Source of the DNA: Mucilaginibacter cryoferens
GTDB taxonomy: Bacteria > Bacteroidota > Bacteroidia > Sphingobacteriales > Sphingobacteriaceae
Direction: 5' to 3'
Assembly (NCBI RefSeq): GCF_014205845.1
Contig: NZ_JACHCR010000003.1
Span: 186,001-250,000, forward strand
DNA: 64,000 bases
Below, piece after piece: positions 24,990 to 35,300 of the stretch. The notes beneath the pieces were generated by a model. The model saw only the letters and a list, made by a program, of their open reading frames with translations. It searched no databases and had not been told where the DNA came from. The translations under genes were made by a program, and so were the position numbers. Position 1 is the stretch's first letter. Each line of letters opens with the position of its first letter.

Positions 24990-26324
24990 TTGAAATTAAG
25001 AACAAAACTTACGCTTTTTAACGCCATATCAAAACTGGTGATTGCGGTACTATTTGTATTGCTTGTGCCTGTATTGATCAAAAACATCAGTAGCAGCTAT
25101 GTAGATAGCAAGCTGATAAAACAGAAAAACAAACTGCTGCAAATAGTAAAAAGCCGCGGAATTGAAACCTATATTGTAAACGGCGAAGACTATGGTAGCT
25201 ATTTGCCCTTACAAGAGGAGTACATTAGCCTTGAAGAAGTAGACTCCAAAGATTTTTTAGATACTATACAAAGAGGCAAGCGCCTTTTTAGCGAGGGTGA
25301 TACCCTGGAATACCGCATATTAAGCCACACCTTTAAAGTTAAAAACAAAAACTACCTGCTGGAAATTGGCAAAAGTGTAGATACTCTTGATGAAACCAGT
25401 ATCCCGCTGCAAAACCTGGCCTTCCAGGTATTGCTGGGCATGATATTGCTTACCGTACTGGCCGACCAGGTTTACTCTACCTATGTACTTAAACCGCTGC
25501 GTATCATTATAAAAACCAAACTAATAGGTCAAAAATTTCCAAATTTTAACTCTTACAAAAAAGTACGCACCAACACATCAGATTTTGAGCACCTGGATCT
25601 GAGCATTCATAAGATGATTGAGACCATTGCCGATAAGTTTCATAAAGAGCGGGAGTTTATTTCCAATGCATCGCACGAGTTGATGACCCCTATCTCTATC
25701 CTCCAATCAAAAATTGAAAATATGTTTGAGGAGGAAGATATAAGCGATGAGGTAAAAGTGCGCCTGCTGGAGATGCAAAAGATACTCAACCGCTTAAAAA
25801 GCATCACCAAAACGCTGCTCCTGATATCGCAAATAGAAAACGAACAGTTTTTAAAGGAAGACAAAGTTGCGGTAGGTGAGTTATTGCAGGATGTATACGA
25901 CGAAATCTCTATTCGCCTGCAGGATAAAAATATTGGTTATGAGGTATCAATTCCGGATAACTGGTATATGGTTAATATTAACCAGTTTTTACTGTTCAAC
26001 CTGTTTTTTAACCTCATCAACAATGCCATAAAATATAACAAAGAAGGCGGCAGCATTCGGGTATCAGCAGTGGCTGTAAACGATAAATTTGTGATCAGCA
26101 TAACAGATACAGGTATTGGTATTGATGCCGAATCATTGCCATTTATATTCAATCGCTTTAAAAAGTTCCGCCAATCGTTACAGCAGGATAGTTTTGGACT
26201 GGGCCTGCCCATTGTAAAATCTATAGCAGGTTTTCACGATATTGAAATTGATGTATCGTCAGAAAAAGATGCGGGCAGTACCTTTAAGCTCATCCTCCCC
26301 CCTACGCTAATTGTAGTTAGCTAA
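24990..26324 (+). CDS. Two-component sensor histidine kinase with TTG start
   Basis: 444 residues beginning at a TTG 4 nt after the regulator's stop; this start gives KLRTKLTLFNAISKLVIAVLFVLLVPVLI, a normal positively flanked first membrane helix, and no ATG fits better. A ~110-residue periplasmic sensor segment and a second helix (LLGMILLTVLADQVYSTYVLKPL) follow. HisKA: SNASHELMTPISILQSK; HATPase: NLINNAIKYNKEGG, ITDTGIGID, FGLGLPIVKS. Translational coupling to the regulator is likely. The signal sensed is unknown. Confidence 0.93.
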   Translation: MKLRTKLTLFNAISKLVIAVLFVLLVPVLIKNISSSYVDSKLIKQKNKLLQIVKSRGIETYIVNGEDYGSYLPLQEEYISLEEVDSKDFLDTIQRGKRLFSEGDTLEYRILSHTFKVKNKNYLLEIGKSVDTLDETSIPLQNLAFQVLLGMILLTVLADQVYSTYVLKPLRIIIKTKLIGQKFPNFNSYKKVRTNTSDFEHLDLSIHKMIETIADKFHKEREFISNASHELMTPISILQSKIENMFEEEDISDEVKVRLLEMQKILNRLKSITKTLLLISQIENEQFLKEDKVAVGELLQDVYDEISIRLQDKNIGYEVSIPDNWYMVNINQFLLFNLFFNLINNAIKYNKEGGSIRVSAVAVNDKFVISITDTGIGIDAESLPFIFNRFKKFRQSLQQDSFGLGLPIVKSIAGFHDIEIDVSSEKDAGSTFKLILPPTLIVVS

Positions 26325-26536
26325 CCTCTGACCCGAATTTGTATCGGGAATTTTACATTCTGTACTAAAAACTAATCACTCCTTTTATTCCAGACTAAAA
26401 GGCAGTATCAAGCATCGGTGTCATTTTCGTACGTGTTAAAAAAATAAAGCAATAGTGCGTATTTATGCCCAATAGCCATAGATGGAGCCTTTGGCATCAC
26501 CTTTGTAAACGGTAGTTTATATACACGTATACTATT

Positions 26537-27214
26537 ATGAAATCTTTAAAAATTAGGATAGCTACTTTCAGCCTGGCATTAGCAACAGTTGGCGTTTTAG
26601 CTTCGGGTTGTAACTCTTTAACCAAAACACAAAAAGGTGCTGCCATAGGCGCAGGTGCAGGTGGTACATTAGGTGCTTTTATTGGTAAAGCTGCCGGTAA
26701 CACCGCTTTGGGTGCAATTATTGGTGGTGCCGTTGGTGGTACCGCGGGTGCTTTTATTGGCCGTAATATGGATAGGCAAGCCGCCGAAATTAAACAAACC
26801 GTTCCTGGTGCTACTGTAACCCGCGAAGGTGAAGGTATCCTGGTAAAATTCGATTCGGGCATTTTGTTTGATACCGATAAATCTGCCCTGAAACCAGAAG
26901 CACAGGCCAACCTGCAAAAACTGGCGGTATCGCTTCAAAACAACCCCGAAACTAATATCACCATTATTGGCCATACCGATAACACCGGTAGCGATGCCCA
27001 TAACATGGATCTTTCTGTACGCAGAGCCGAATCGGTAAAATCATATATAGTTGCCGGCAATGTTGCCGCCTCGCGCTTGCAAACAGTTGGTAAAGGCGAA
27101 ACAGAACCAATTGCAGATAACACCACAGTTGCAGGTCGTGCTCAAAACCGCAGGGTTGAGATCACCATCGTAGCAAACTCTACAATGAAAAACCAGGCCC
27201 AATCGGCCCAATAA
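26537..27214 (+). CDS. OmpA-family lipoprotein with glycine zipper
   Basis: 225 residues. Lipobox LASGC (Cys ~25). Residues ~33-78 form a Gly-zipper membrane segment (GAAIGAGAGGTLGAFIGKAAG ...). An OmpA_C peptidoglycan-binding domain starts at ~105 (ILFDTDKSALKPEAQANLQKL) with the core IIGHTDNTGSDAHNMDLSVRRAESV and RRVEI at the end. Such YiaD-like proteins tether the outer membrane to peptidoglycan. Monocistronic, followed by a hairpin terminator. Confidence 0.93.
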   Translation: MKSLKIRIATFSLALATVGVLASGCNSLTKTQKGAAIGAGAGGTLGAFIGKAAGNTALGAIIGGAVGGTAGAFIGRNMDRQAAEIKQTVPGATVTREGEGILVKFDSGILFDTDKSALKPEAQANLQKLAVSLQNNPETNITIIGHTDNTGSDAHNMDLSVRRAESVKSYIVAGNVAASRLQTVGKGETEPIADNTTVAGRAQNRRVEITIVANSTMKNQAQSAQ

Positions 27215-27250
27215 TATAAATTGTTAATATAAAAGATCAGTTAATGAGAC

Positions 27251-27280
27251 AAACCTGGCCGCGAGGGCCGGGTTTTCTTG
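27251..27280 (+). terminator. Terminator after the OmpA gene
   Basis: AAACC-t-GGCC (27251-27260) pairs with GGCC-g-GGTTT (27266-27275), followed by a short T-rich tail. Confidence 0.72.
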
Positions 27281-27391
27281 TTTTGTAAGTTTTTTTACCT
27301 TGCCCCCATTAGTGTTTTTCCGGGTTACCACTGGCGATCACACGTAATGATTTATTGAGCGTTCTCCCTCCCCTCCTTCCGCAAAAAACAA

Positions 27392-27423
27392 TTTGTAATC
27401 AACAAGTTAATCACCTATTTTTG
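27392..27423 (+). promoter_or_regulatory. Promoter of the metal-handling cluster
   Basis: TTTG at 27392-27395, 20 bp, then TATTTTTG at 27416-27423, close to the Bacteroidota consensus. The predicted transcription start (~27429-27431) coincides with the ATG at 27428, so a leaderless mRNA or a slightly later start codon is possible. Confidence 0.5.
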
Positions 27424-27427
27424 CAAT

Positions 27428-27817
27428 ATGCTAAAAAGATCAGGAGCGGTATTACTGGCTATGCTGTACGTTGTTACAGTGTTTGGCTTTGCGCTTAACC
27501 TGCATTATTGCGGCAACTACATAGCTTCTGTTAAAATTAACGTGCCTGCTGTTAACTGCGGCATGGATAAGGCTGCCGGCAAAATGAAATGCTGCAAGGA
27601 TAGCCAGTTAAAGATAAAAGTTAAAGACGCCCACCAGGCAGAAGAAACATCGTTTTTAGCCAAAGTATTTGGATTTGAGTTATCCGATCTATTATTCGGT
27701 AACTATTCCTTTTCGTCTCAACTGTTGTTATTTAATAAGTGTTTTGACAGGGCACCACCCGATGAACCCGTACAAAGTATAGCTACGTTCATCAAAAATT
27801 GCATTTTCCGTATCTGA
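27428..27817 (+). CDS. HYC_CC_PP family protein
   Basis: 129 residues. An N-terminal hydrophobic signal/anchor is followed by the family signature HYCG, a CC pair (MKCCKDSQLKIKVKD) and a PP near the end (RAPPDEP). The family occurs in Bacteroidota close to copper or heavy-metal genes; its molecular role is not established, but the conserved His and Cys suggest metal binding. It is followed by an HMA-domain protein and an outer-membrane-type protein, giving a three-gene cluster (27428-29220). The start is uncertain by a few codons because the promoter abuts it. Confidence 0.85.
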   Translation: MLKRSGAVLLAMLYVVTVFGFALNLHYCGNYIASVKINVPAVNCGMDKAAGKMKCCKDSQLKIKVKDAHQAEETSFLAKVFGFELSDLLFGNYSFSSQLLLFNKCFDRAPPDEPVQSIATFIKNCIFRI

Positions 27818-27896
27818 TAAATTAATTGAATACCTAACACCCCGGTAATTTTTACCCATAGTTTATTTTCAACAATTAATTTAAAAGATTCACACA

Positions 27897-28397
27897 ATGA
27901 AAACGCTTAAAATATTCATCATTATATTTTCTCTTTCTGCTACTGTTGCCAAAGCGCAATTTACCAAAGCCGAACTACAGGTTAGCGGCCTTACCTGCGC
28001 CCTTTGCGCCAAATCCACAGAAAAGGCATTACGCTCCTTGCCATTTATTGGCGATATTAAAACCGATCTGATCCGCAATACCTACCTCATTACCTTCAAA
28101 AATGATGTACCGGTAAATCTTGAGCAGATCAGCAAAAAGGTACAGGGTTCGGGCTTTTCGGTAAACAGCTTAAAGGCCACCTACAACTTTGATAATACCA
28201 AGGTTGCCGATAACAATTTCAGCTACGGAGGCGATACTTACCGCTTGCTTAACCCGGCCAACAAACCTACCAGCGGTAGTGTTAACCTTACCGTGGTCGA
28301 CCAGGGTTTTGCCCCAAAATCAGTATCTAAAAAATATCTGGGCCAGCTAACCGATACAGCTCCGGCATCTGGTCGTGTTTATCATTTAGCTATATAG
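27897..28397 (+). CDS. Exported heavy-metal-associated (HMA) domain protein
   Basis: 166 residues with a signal peptide (KIFIIIFSLSATVAKAQ). Residues ~23-90 form an HMA ferredoxin-like fold with a metal-binding LTCALCAKSTEKAL motif (CxxC), followed by a folding pattern VKTDLIRNTYLITFK-like strand. The remaining ~75 residues have no recognised domain. In the periplasm it would bind and shuttle Cu(I) or a similar ion. It lies between the HYC_CC_PP gene and a beta-barrel-like gene, supporting a metal-homeostasis role. Confidence 0.85.
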   Translation: MKTLKIFIIIFSLSATVAKAQFTKAELQVSGLTCALCAKSTEKALRSLPFIGDIKTDLIRNTYLITFKNDVPVNLEQISKKVQGSGFSVNSLKATYNFDNTKVADNNFSYGGDTYRLLNPANKPTSGSVNLTVVDQGFAPKSVSKKYLGQLTDTAPASGRVYHLAI

Positions 28398-28419
28398 ATC
28401 TCCACCAAATATCATTTTT

Positions 28420-29220
28420 ATGAAGATCTTACTTTTGGCTATCTGCCTTACGGCTATAGCATGCCCTGTGTTTTCGCAGGAGCTGTATGTAAATACCGAG
28501 CCAGCCAGCAATATGGCCACCAATTCGTTAGGTATCCGCGTTGAGAACCAGGGCTTTTTTAGTCCTGATTATAAAAATCGCAGCACTATTGAGGCTATGT
28601 ATGGCGCAAGCCGGCATTTAATGGTACATGGTTCGGTTTACATGTCTGATTATTATAGCAACAATCAACACTTTGAGGGCGGCAGCGTTTATGCCAAGTA
28701 TCGCTTTTTATCAATAGATACTGTTCAAAAGCATTTCAGGGGGGCGGCCTTTGTTAAACTGGCCAGTATCAATAACCCGGTGCCCAACCAGGAGATAACT
28801 TTAGAGGGCGATAACAGCGGCCTGCAAAGCGGCGTAATATTTACCCAACTACTGCATAAACTGGCCTTATCCGGCTCGGCAAGCTACCTGCGGGCTTTTG
28901 ATAACCGCGGTGGCTATAACCTGCCTGCCTCACAAGCCCGTAATGCGGCTGCATATACCCTATCGGCCGGTTACCTGCTGCTGCCACGCAATTACCGCGA
29001 TTATAAACAGGTAAACATGAACCTGTATGTAGAATTGTTGGGTAAAACCAATCCCGGGCACAATCAAAGCTACCTTGATGTTGCCCCGGCTGTTCAGTTT
29101 ATTTTCAATAGCGTATGCCGGTTAGATTTTTCGTACCGAACGCCGCTGTATAATGCCATCGACCGTAACTCTAAAAACATGTACCTGGTAAGGTTGGAGT
29201 ACACTTTTTTCAACCTATAA
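28420..29220 (+). CDS. Putative outer-membrane protein of the metal cluster
   Basis: 266 residues with a signal peptide (MKILLLAICLTAIACPVFSQ). Strand-rich sequence (RHLMVHGSVYMSDYYSN, YTLSAGYLLLPRN, VNMNLYVELLGKTN, CRLDFSYRTPLYN) ends LVRLEYTFFNL with a C-terminal hydrophobic strand, consistent with an outer-membrane barrel. I know no named function, though genes like this often follow HMA proteins in Bacteroidota. It begins 22 nt after the HMA gene, so it is likely co-transcribed. Confidence 0.75.
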   Translation: MKILLLAICLTAIACPVFSQELYVNTEPASNMATNSLGIRVENQGFFSPDYKNRSTIEAMYGASRHLMVHGSVYMSDYYSNNQHFEGGSVYAKYRFLSIDTVQKHFRGAAFVKLASINNPVPNQEITLEGDNSGLQSGVIFTQLLHKLALSGSASYLRAFDNRGGYNLPASQARNAAAYTLSAGYLLLPRNYRDYKQVNMNLYVELLGKTNPGHNQSYLDVAPAVQFIFNSVCRLDFSYRTPLYNAIDRNSKNMYLVRLEYTFFNL

Positions 29221-29230
29221 AAATGCTATT

Positions 29231-29274
29231 AAAAACAAAGCGCGGCCATTTTCACGGTCGCGCTTTGTTTTTTA
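29231..29274. terminator. Bidirectional terminator
   Basis: A 15-bp stem (29233-29247 with 29256-29270, one G-T pair) has an A run on the 5' side and a T run on the 3' side. It lies between convergent genes ending at 29220 and 29294. Confidence 0.88.
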
Positions 29275-29293
29275 TGCCGGGCTATTTTTATTT

Positions 29294-30424
29294 TTAAACC
29301 CGAATATATACTTTGTTTTTATCTAACAGGTAGCCTACAAACCAGCAGATAAGCATATAGCTAATGGCAAACAGCAACGAGCCTATGGCACCCGGAGCAA
29401 TTACCTGGTAAAAATTATCGTTTACCCAGCCATACAAGCTGCTACCTTTAATAGTTACCATATAAAAGAAAATCACCAGTGTTTCTGATAGCACATAAAC
29501 CGGCAAGGGGTTTTTACCAAGGATGGTGAAAAAGCGGGTCCAGTTACCTTTGTTCCAATCGTTGATTTCTAACGCGTAGACAAGGAAGGAAAGGATCACC
29601 AGATCGAGCCCGGTAGTAAGCAGGGTGAACGGGCTGCTCCAAAGTTTTTTACCTATCGGGAATACCATATTCCAGCAAAGCGCCAGAAAAATAAACAGGC
29701 AGCCCATCAGCAGCATTTTTGAGATCACATCGTATCCCTTACCTTTTTGCTGAATAAACTTACCTGCATAGTAACCAACCACTACGTTAACAATGGCAGG
29801 GAGGGTGCTCAAAATCCCTTCCGGATCAAAAGCAATCTTTTCGCCGTGATACATGTGATTATCGCCTAAAACAAATTTATCCAGAAAAATACCTGCATTT
29901 CCTGTCATGCTAAACGGATTGGTAAGATCGCCAAATACCAGCAATAGTATCCAGTAGGCAAAAAGCAATATAATGGATAAAATAATAACCGATTGCCTGG
30001 ATAAAAAGTGGATCATGAGCGATGCAAAGCAATAACATAAGGCTATACGCTGCAAAACCCCCATAATACGCGTATGGCTTATAGGCGACCATGCAAAATG
30101 ACCACTATCTAAATTAAAGAAAGGGAACCAGTACATGAGGTACCCAATTAAAAATATGAGTGCTGTACGCTTAAAAATTTTGGTTAATACAGCTGCATTA
30201 CCCATCTCGATGTAACGCTTCATAGAAAAACTCATGGCATTACCCACCGCGAATAAAAATGATGGAAACACCAGGTCGGTTGGCGTAAAACCAAACCAGG
30301 CCGCATGTTCAAGTGGCGCAAAGGGAGCAGCTCCGCTGCCAGGTGTATTCACGATGATCATAAAGCAAATGGTCATCCCTCTAAATACATCCAGCGATAA
30401 AAATCGTGTTGATGATGTGTTCAT
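29294..30424 (-). CDS. NagX-like acyltransferase-fold membrane protein (DUF5009/HGSNAT-type)
   Basis: 376 residues with about ten hydrophobic helices. It starts FLSLDVFRGMTICFMIIVNTPG, the diagnostic DVFRG(M/L) motif of heparan-alpha-glucosaminide N-acetyltransferase-like proteins, and contains VLQRIALCYCFASLM, another conserved helix. Bacterial relatives (NagX/YeiB-like) sit in N-acetylglucosamine or chitin-use loci and are predicted to transport or transacetylate amino sugars across the inner membrane. It is the last gene downstream of SusD on the same strand (107-bp gap), suggesting that the SusC/D locus handles an amino-sugar-containing substrate. The biochemical role is inferred. Confidence 0.82.
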   Translation of the reverse strand: MNTSSTRFLSLDVFRGMTICFMIIVNTPGSGAAPFAPLEHAAWFGFTPTDLVFPSFLFAVGNAMSFSMKRYIEMGNAAVLTKIFKRTALIFLIGYLMYWFPFFNLDSGHFAWSPISHTRIMGVLQRIALCYCFASLMIHFLSRQSVIILSIILLFAYWILLLVFGDLTNPFSMTGNAGIFLDKFVLGDNHMYHGEKIAFDPEGILSTLPAIVNVVVGYYAGKFIQQKGKGYDVISKMLLMGCLFIFLALCWNMVFPIGKKLWSSPFTLLTTGLDLVILSFLVYALEINDWNKGNWTRFFTILGKNPLPVYVLSETLVIFFYMVTIKGSSLYGWVNDNFYQVIAPGAIGSLLFAISYMLICWFVGYLLDKNKVYIRV

Positions 30425-30531
30425 ATTCGGTTTAAAATAATTTATTTCGGTTTACAGCGGCGAAACAATAAGCGGCAATTTGAAAAATTCTGCCGGGATA
30501 TAAAAGCCCCGGCAGATATAAATATAATTTA

Positions 30532-32313
30532 TTAATGATAGCCCGGATTTTGTTTAAGTACCGGCGCGCCTCCCTTTGCACTCAGGTCTATTTCTATAAG
30601 CGGGATAGGATAATATTCGTTTTTACCTTTAATAAAGTTGCCGCCTTTAACATCATTTGTTTGTGTGCTTTGGTACGTTACATAAGCATTAAGCTCGGTA
30701 TCGGCAATACCCCATCTAACCAGGTCAAAAAAGCGGTGGCCTTCCATAGCCAATTCAATTTTACGCTCAAAATAAATGGCTTTAAGTGCAAAAGCGGTAC
30801 TTGTAAAGGCACCTGTCGGATAAGTACTAACCTTATAATTAGCAGCAGCGGTAGTGGTAAAGCCCGATGTAGGGTTATCATTATCTTTATAGTTATGTAC
30901 CCAGCCAGTGGTATTTGCGGCCCTGTTACGCACCATATTTACATAGCTTTCGGCTTTATCTAAATTACCAAGTTGTGCTTCAACCTCGGCGGCCATCAGC
31001 AACACATCGGCATAGCGGATAAGGTTAACGTTTATACCAGAGCCGGGCGCCCATGAAGTATTATCGCCGTTGGTGGTTTGCTCGGCCTGGCCGTATACAT
31101 TTTTAATTGGCGAATACGGACCGCCATATTGCTGATCTCTTATCCAATCGGCACCCGGGTGCAAGCCCCAGTCGAGGTACGGAATGCCACGGCGGCCCAC
31201 TGTCCAATCCAATCGTGGATCTATGGTGCCCGCATCGGGTGTATAACTGCCATCGGCGGCTACGCCCATATCTGTTTTTAAAGCATGGCTGTTATAGTCA
31301 TCAAGATATGGCAGGCCGGTAGTCGGGTTGGTACGAAAGTGGTTTGCCAGATCAACAGATGGCTGGTAAAACCCACAGCAACTAAACGGACTACTGTTAC
31401 CATACGGAAAGTTTAACATATCCCCATCGTTGGCATTTGAAGGGCCATTAGGGTCGCTATTGGCTAATGCCTGTACTGCAAAAACAGATTCGGCGCTGTT
31501 ATTGGTGGCTGTTCTAAAGTTATCATTAAACTTTTCGTTTAGTGCATACTTTAAGCCCGAAGTGGTTACACCCTGTGCTATAACTGCATCAAAAATTGTT
31601 TTGGCCTCGGTATATTTATGCTCATATAAATACGTTTTGGCTAAATAAGCACCAGCGGCCCATTTATTGGCCCTGCCAACATCCCCCAGTGTATTTGGCA
31701 GGTTAGTGTAAGCATATATAAAATCAGCCTCAATTTTTGGCCATATATCGGTGGTATTGGGTTGATTAATATCGGTGGTAGTTTCATCCATATAGGGCAC
31801 ATTATTAAACATCTTTTTAAGATCGAAATAATAATGGGCGCGTAAAAACCTGGCCTGGGCCAGTATACTTGTTTTTGCCGCAGTGGTAATAGAAGGCACC
31901 TTATTAGTTATATTAATGGTATTGTTAGTTCTTGATATGCCTTCATAATCGGCACGCCATTTACTATCGAAAAACCCGTTACTGGCATCCGGATTATATT
32001 TCATGATAGGCTCAATAGGTTGCTGATCGCCTGCTATACTACCCTTTGATGCGTCGCCACCGGCAACACCTCCATATATCCAGTTGTCTGGTGATGCCTC
32101 CCATGAGCCACCGCCACCTATGGCGGCATCGCCGCCTTGCTGCCCGTCTAAAGCGCCATAAGCGCCTACCAGTAGTTCGTTGGCACCGGCCTCTGTTTGT
32201 AAAAACTGCGGCTCAAGCGCGCCGGTAATTGGTTTATCAAGAAATGCTTTTTTACATGCACCAAGCGCCAAAACGCTAAGCAACATGATGCTGAAATATC
32301 TTTTTGCTTTCAT
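30532..32313 (-). CDS. SusD/RagB family nutrient-binding lipoprotein
   Basis: 593 residues. Lipobox ALGAC (Cys ~20) and the SusD start KKAFLDKPITGALEPQFLQTEAGANELLVGAYGALDG. A TPR-like helical core contains ILAQARFLRAHYYFDLKKMF. The C-terminal SusD signature is IRYADVLLMAAEVEAQLG ... YVNMVRNRA and ERKIELAMEGHRFFDLVRWG, ending PVLKQNPGYH. It binds glycans or other oligomers at the surface and hands them to the SusC pore. It follows the SusC gene by 23 nt; the pair forms one uptake complex. Substrate not readable, possibly an amino-sugar glycan given the NagX-like neighbour. Confidence 0.95.
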   Translation of the reverse strand: MKAKRYFSIMLLSVLALGACKKAFLDKPITGALEPQFLQTEAGANELLVGAYGALDGQQGGDAAIGGGGSWEASPDNWIYGGVAGGDASKGSIAGDQQPIEPIMKYNPDASNGFFDSKWRADYEGISRTNNTINITNKVPSITTAAKTSILAQARFLRAHYYFDLKKMFNNVPYMDETTTDINQPNTTDIWPKIEADFIYAYTNLPNTLGDVGRANKWAAGAYLAKTYLYEHKYTEAKTIFDAVIAQGVTTSGLKYALNEKFNDNFRTATNNSAESVFAVQALANSDPNGPSNANDGDMLNFPYGNSSPFSCCGFYQPSVDLANHFRTNPTTGLPYLDDYNSHALKTDMGVAADGSYTPDAGTIDPRLDWTVGRRGIPYLDWGLHPGADWIRDQQYGGPYSPIKNVYGQAEQTTNGDNTSWAPGSGINVNLIRYADVLLMAAEVEAQLGNLDKAESYVNMVRNRAANTTGWVHNYKDNDNPTSGFTTTAAANYKVSTYPTGAFTSTAFALKAIYFERKIELAMEGHRFFDLVRWGIADTELNAYVTYQSTQTNDVKGGNFIKGKNEYYPIPLIEIDLSAKGGAPVLKQNPGYH

Positions 32314-32336
32314 TGTAAATACTTTTAATGGTGGTG

Positions 32337-35300
32337 TTATAATGAAAAATTAACTCCGAATAAAAATGTACGAGGACTGGCATAGCTACCTTCATCAATA
32401 CCAAAATCTTTGGTGTTGCCGCTCAATTCCGGGTCGATACCGCTGTAACCTGTTAAAGTGAACAGGTTAGTAGCCGATACATAGATCCGTAATTTTTGAA
32501 TGCCGGCCTTTTTTAAACCACCAACATTAAAGGTGTAACCAATTTGCGCGTTGCGCATGCGTACATAAGTTCCGTTTTCAACAAAGTAAGAGTTTGGTGT
32601 TGCGCCGCTGCTGGTAGATGCATCCAACTCCTGAATAGGGGCGGTAGCGTTCTGATGTGTTGGTGTCCACGAATCGTTAAGGGCGGTATAGCTTTTGGCT
32701 GTTCCGTACGATGCGTAAAAGTCTCTCCAGTATTTAACGCTATTCCATAATTTATTACCGAAAGAGCCGTACAGAAATATACTGGCATCAAAGCTTTTAT
32801 AGTTTACCCCAAGGTTTAAGCCCGCTGTAAATTTAGGGTTTGGATTACCCAAAAATGTACGGTCGGCAGCAGTAATTACACCATCACCATTTACATCCTT
32901 GTATTTAAAACGCCCCACCTTGGTATCAAGCTGATAAACCGCGTTAGGATCGCCGGTTGCTTTTTGAGCACTGGCATTGGCCGCGTCAATCTGGCCCTGG
33001 TTATTCCAGAAACCAACTATCTGATAGCCATAAAATTCGCCTAACGAATGGCCAACCGCGCTCCTTGTTATAGGCCCGTCAAAGCGGCTTGTAGCATCGC
33101 CAGAAAAATAGTCCCTATCATCAGATACTTTTAATATTGTATTATTGTAGGTAGTTAAAGTACCTGTGGCATTAAAACTAAGGTCGCTGTTTGCTCTAAT
33201 ATTACCTGTTACAGATATGTCTAAACCATCGGTTTTCATTGTACCCACGTTTTGGTACGGCACAGTTCCGTTACCTGCAGTGGCCAATTGTTTTGCATTT
33301 ACAAGAAGGTCTTTAATGTCTTTGCGATAATAATCGGCCGTTACCGCTATTTTACCGCCAAGCAGGGTGGCATCAAAGCCAAAGTTGGAGTTAATATCCT
33401 TTTCCCAAACTGCGTTAGGGTTGGCTATCTGATCCTGGTAAAAGCCCGGCTGTAAGCCTGCATTACCATTTAATGGATAATAGGATTGACCTATATTGGT
33501 GTTAAATGTAGTGTATGCGTCTTTTGCCCCTATGTTGATCTGGTTACCCATAACACCCCAGCCGCCACGTACCTTTAAATCGGTAAGCCAATTTATGCTT
33601 TTCAGGAAGCTCTCCTGCGATACGCGCCAGCCGGCACTAAACGCCGGGAAATAACCATAGCGCTGGCTTACCGGAAATTTTGAAGACCCATCGCGCCGAA
33701 TAGTAGCGTTAAACAGGTATTTGTTATCATAAACATAATCAAGGCGGGCAAATTCAGATAATAAAGATGTTGAACTTCTATCACTATAAGTATTTTTATT
33801 ATTTGTACCCGTTGAAAGGTTAACATAATTAGGATCGAAGCTATAATAACCCTGTATGCTACCCCCAAGACTTTTATCAAAAGTTTCGACAGCCTCGGTA
33901 CCTGCAACCACATTTAAACTGTGCTTACCAAACAGTTTTTGATAGGTAAGGGTATTTGTCCAGTTATAACTATAGCTATTTGCCGAGTTTTCGTTATAGC
34001 TGTTTATTTGGGAGTTTTCTACGTTTTCGTAAGTTGGGTAGGTAAAGGCGTGGTCGTTACTGTTGGTAATGTCGCCGCCAAAACTGGTTCGCAGGGTAAG
34101 GCCTTTAAACAAATCAGCCTCGGCATACATATTACCCAACAGGCGATAAACCGTAGAGCCGTTTCCTTTAGTGCGCTGCTGTATAGCCACCGGGTTATTG
34201 GCATCGCCCAAACCCGTACCATAACTACCTGCATAATTGCCCTTTATATCATAAACCGGAATTATTGACTGCTCTCTTAATCCCATAGCAATAACGCCAT
34301 CTGGATTATTGGCAGTTATTTGCGCATGGTTTGGACTGGCTACCTGTGGCATTTTAGTAATTGAATAAGCTAAATTCTCACCAACCCTGATATGTTTTGT
34401 TATATTAAAGCTGGTGTTCGACCGTAGGGTATAGCGTTTAAGATAAGTATCAATCAACGTACCCTGCTGATTGAAGTAGTTTAACGAGAACAGGTAATTT
34501 GCCTGATCGTTGCTGCCGCTTAATGTTAAGTTATGGCTTTCTATCGGCGCGGTTTTAAACAACTCGTGGTACCAGTCGGTACCGGCCTTATTTGCCTTTG
34601 TTATTCTGTAAAAGTTATTATAATCATCTGGCGATGTATAAAGCGGATTAACATAGTATTTTGATGGATCGACAGAAGGATCGCCATTTTTGGCACCGGC
34701 GGGTGTAATATAATCTGGCAGGGTAAAAGTTGAGTTTGCACCTGTTGGGTTGTACAAAGGATCGGTAAAATCGGTAATGCCCGAATTTTTCTCGGCTATT
34801 AATTGTAGGTTTGCAGTTTGCTGCGGGTTTAGCGTATGCCAAACATTGCCGCCCTTTGGTACCTGCGAACCATAATAAGCATCGTACTGTATGCTCACCT
34901 TGCCTTTACCGCGTTTGGTGGTAATGATGATAACCCCGTTTGCCGCCCGGGCACCATATATAGATGCCGAACTTGCATCCTTTAACACCTGCATCGATTC
35001 TACATCATTGGGGTTAAGGGTACTTACATCATAGGTTTCCATACCATCAACCACATACAAAGGGGTATTATCTCCAAAAGTGTTGAAACCCCTGATGTGC
35101 ACCTGCGGCTCTTCGCCGGGCTGGCCCGAACCTGTTACAGTAACACCCGATGCCTGGCCTTGCAGCTGGCTGTTTACCGATGATGAGGCCTGTTTATTAA
35201 GATCTTTAACGTTAACAACGGCTACCGCGCCTGTAAGGTCTTTCTTCTTCTGGGTAGTGTAACCCACCACAACAACCTCATTTAAAGCTTTTGATTCTTC

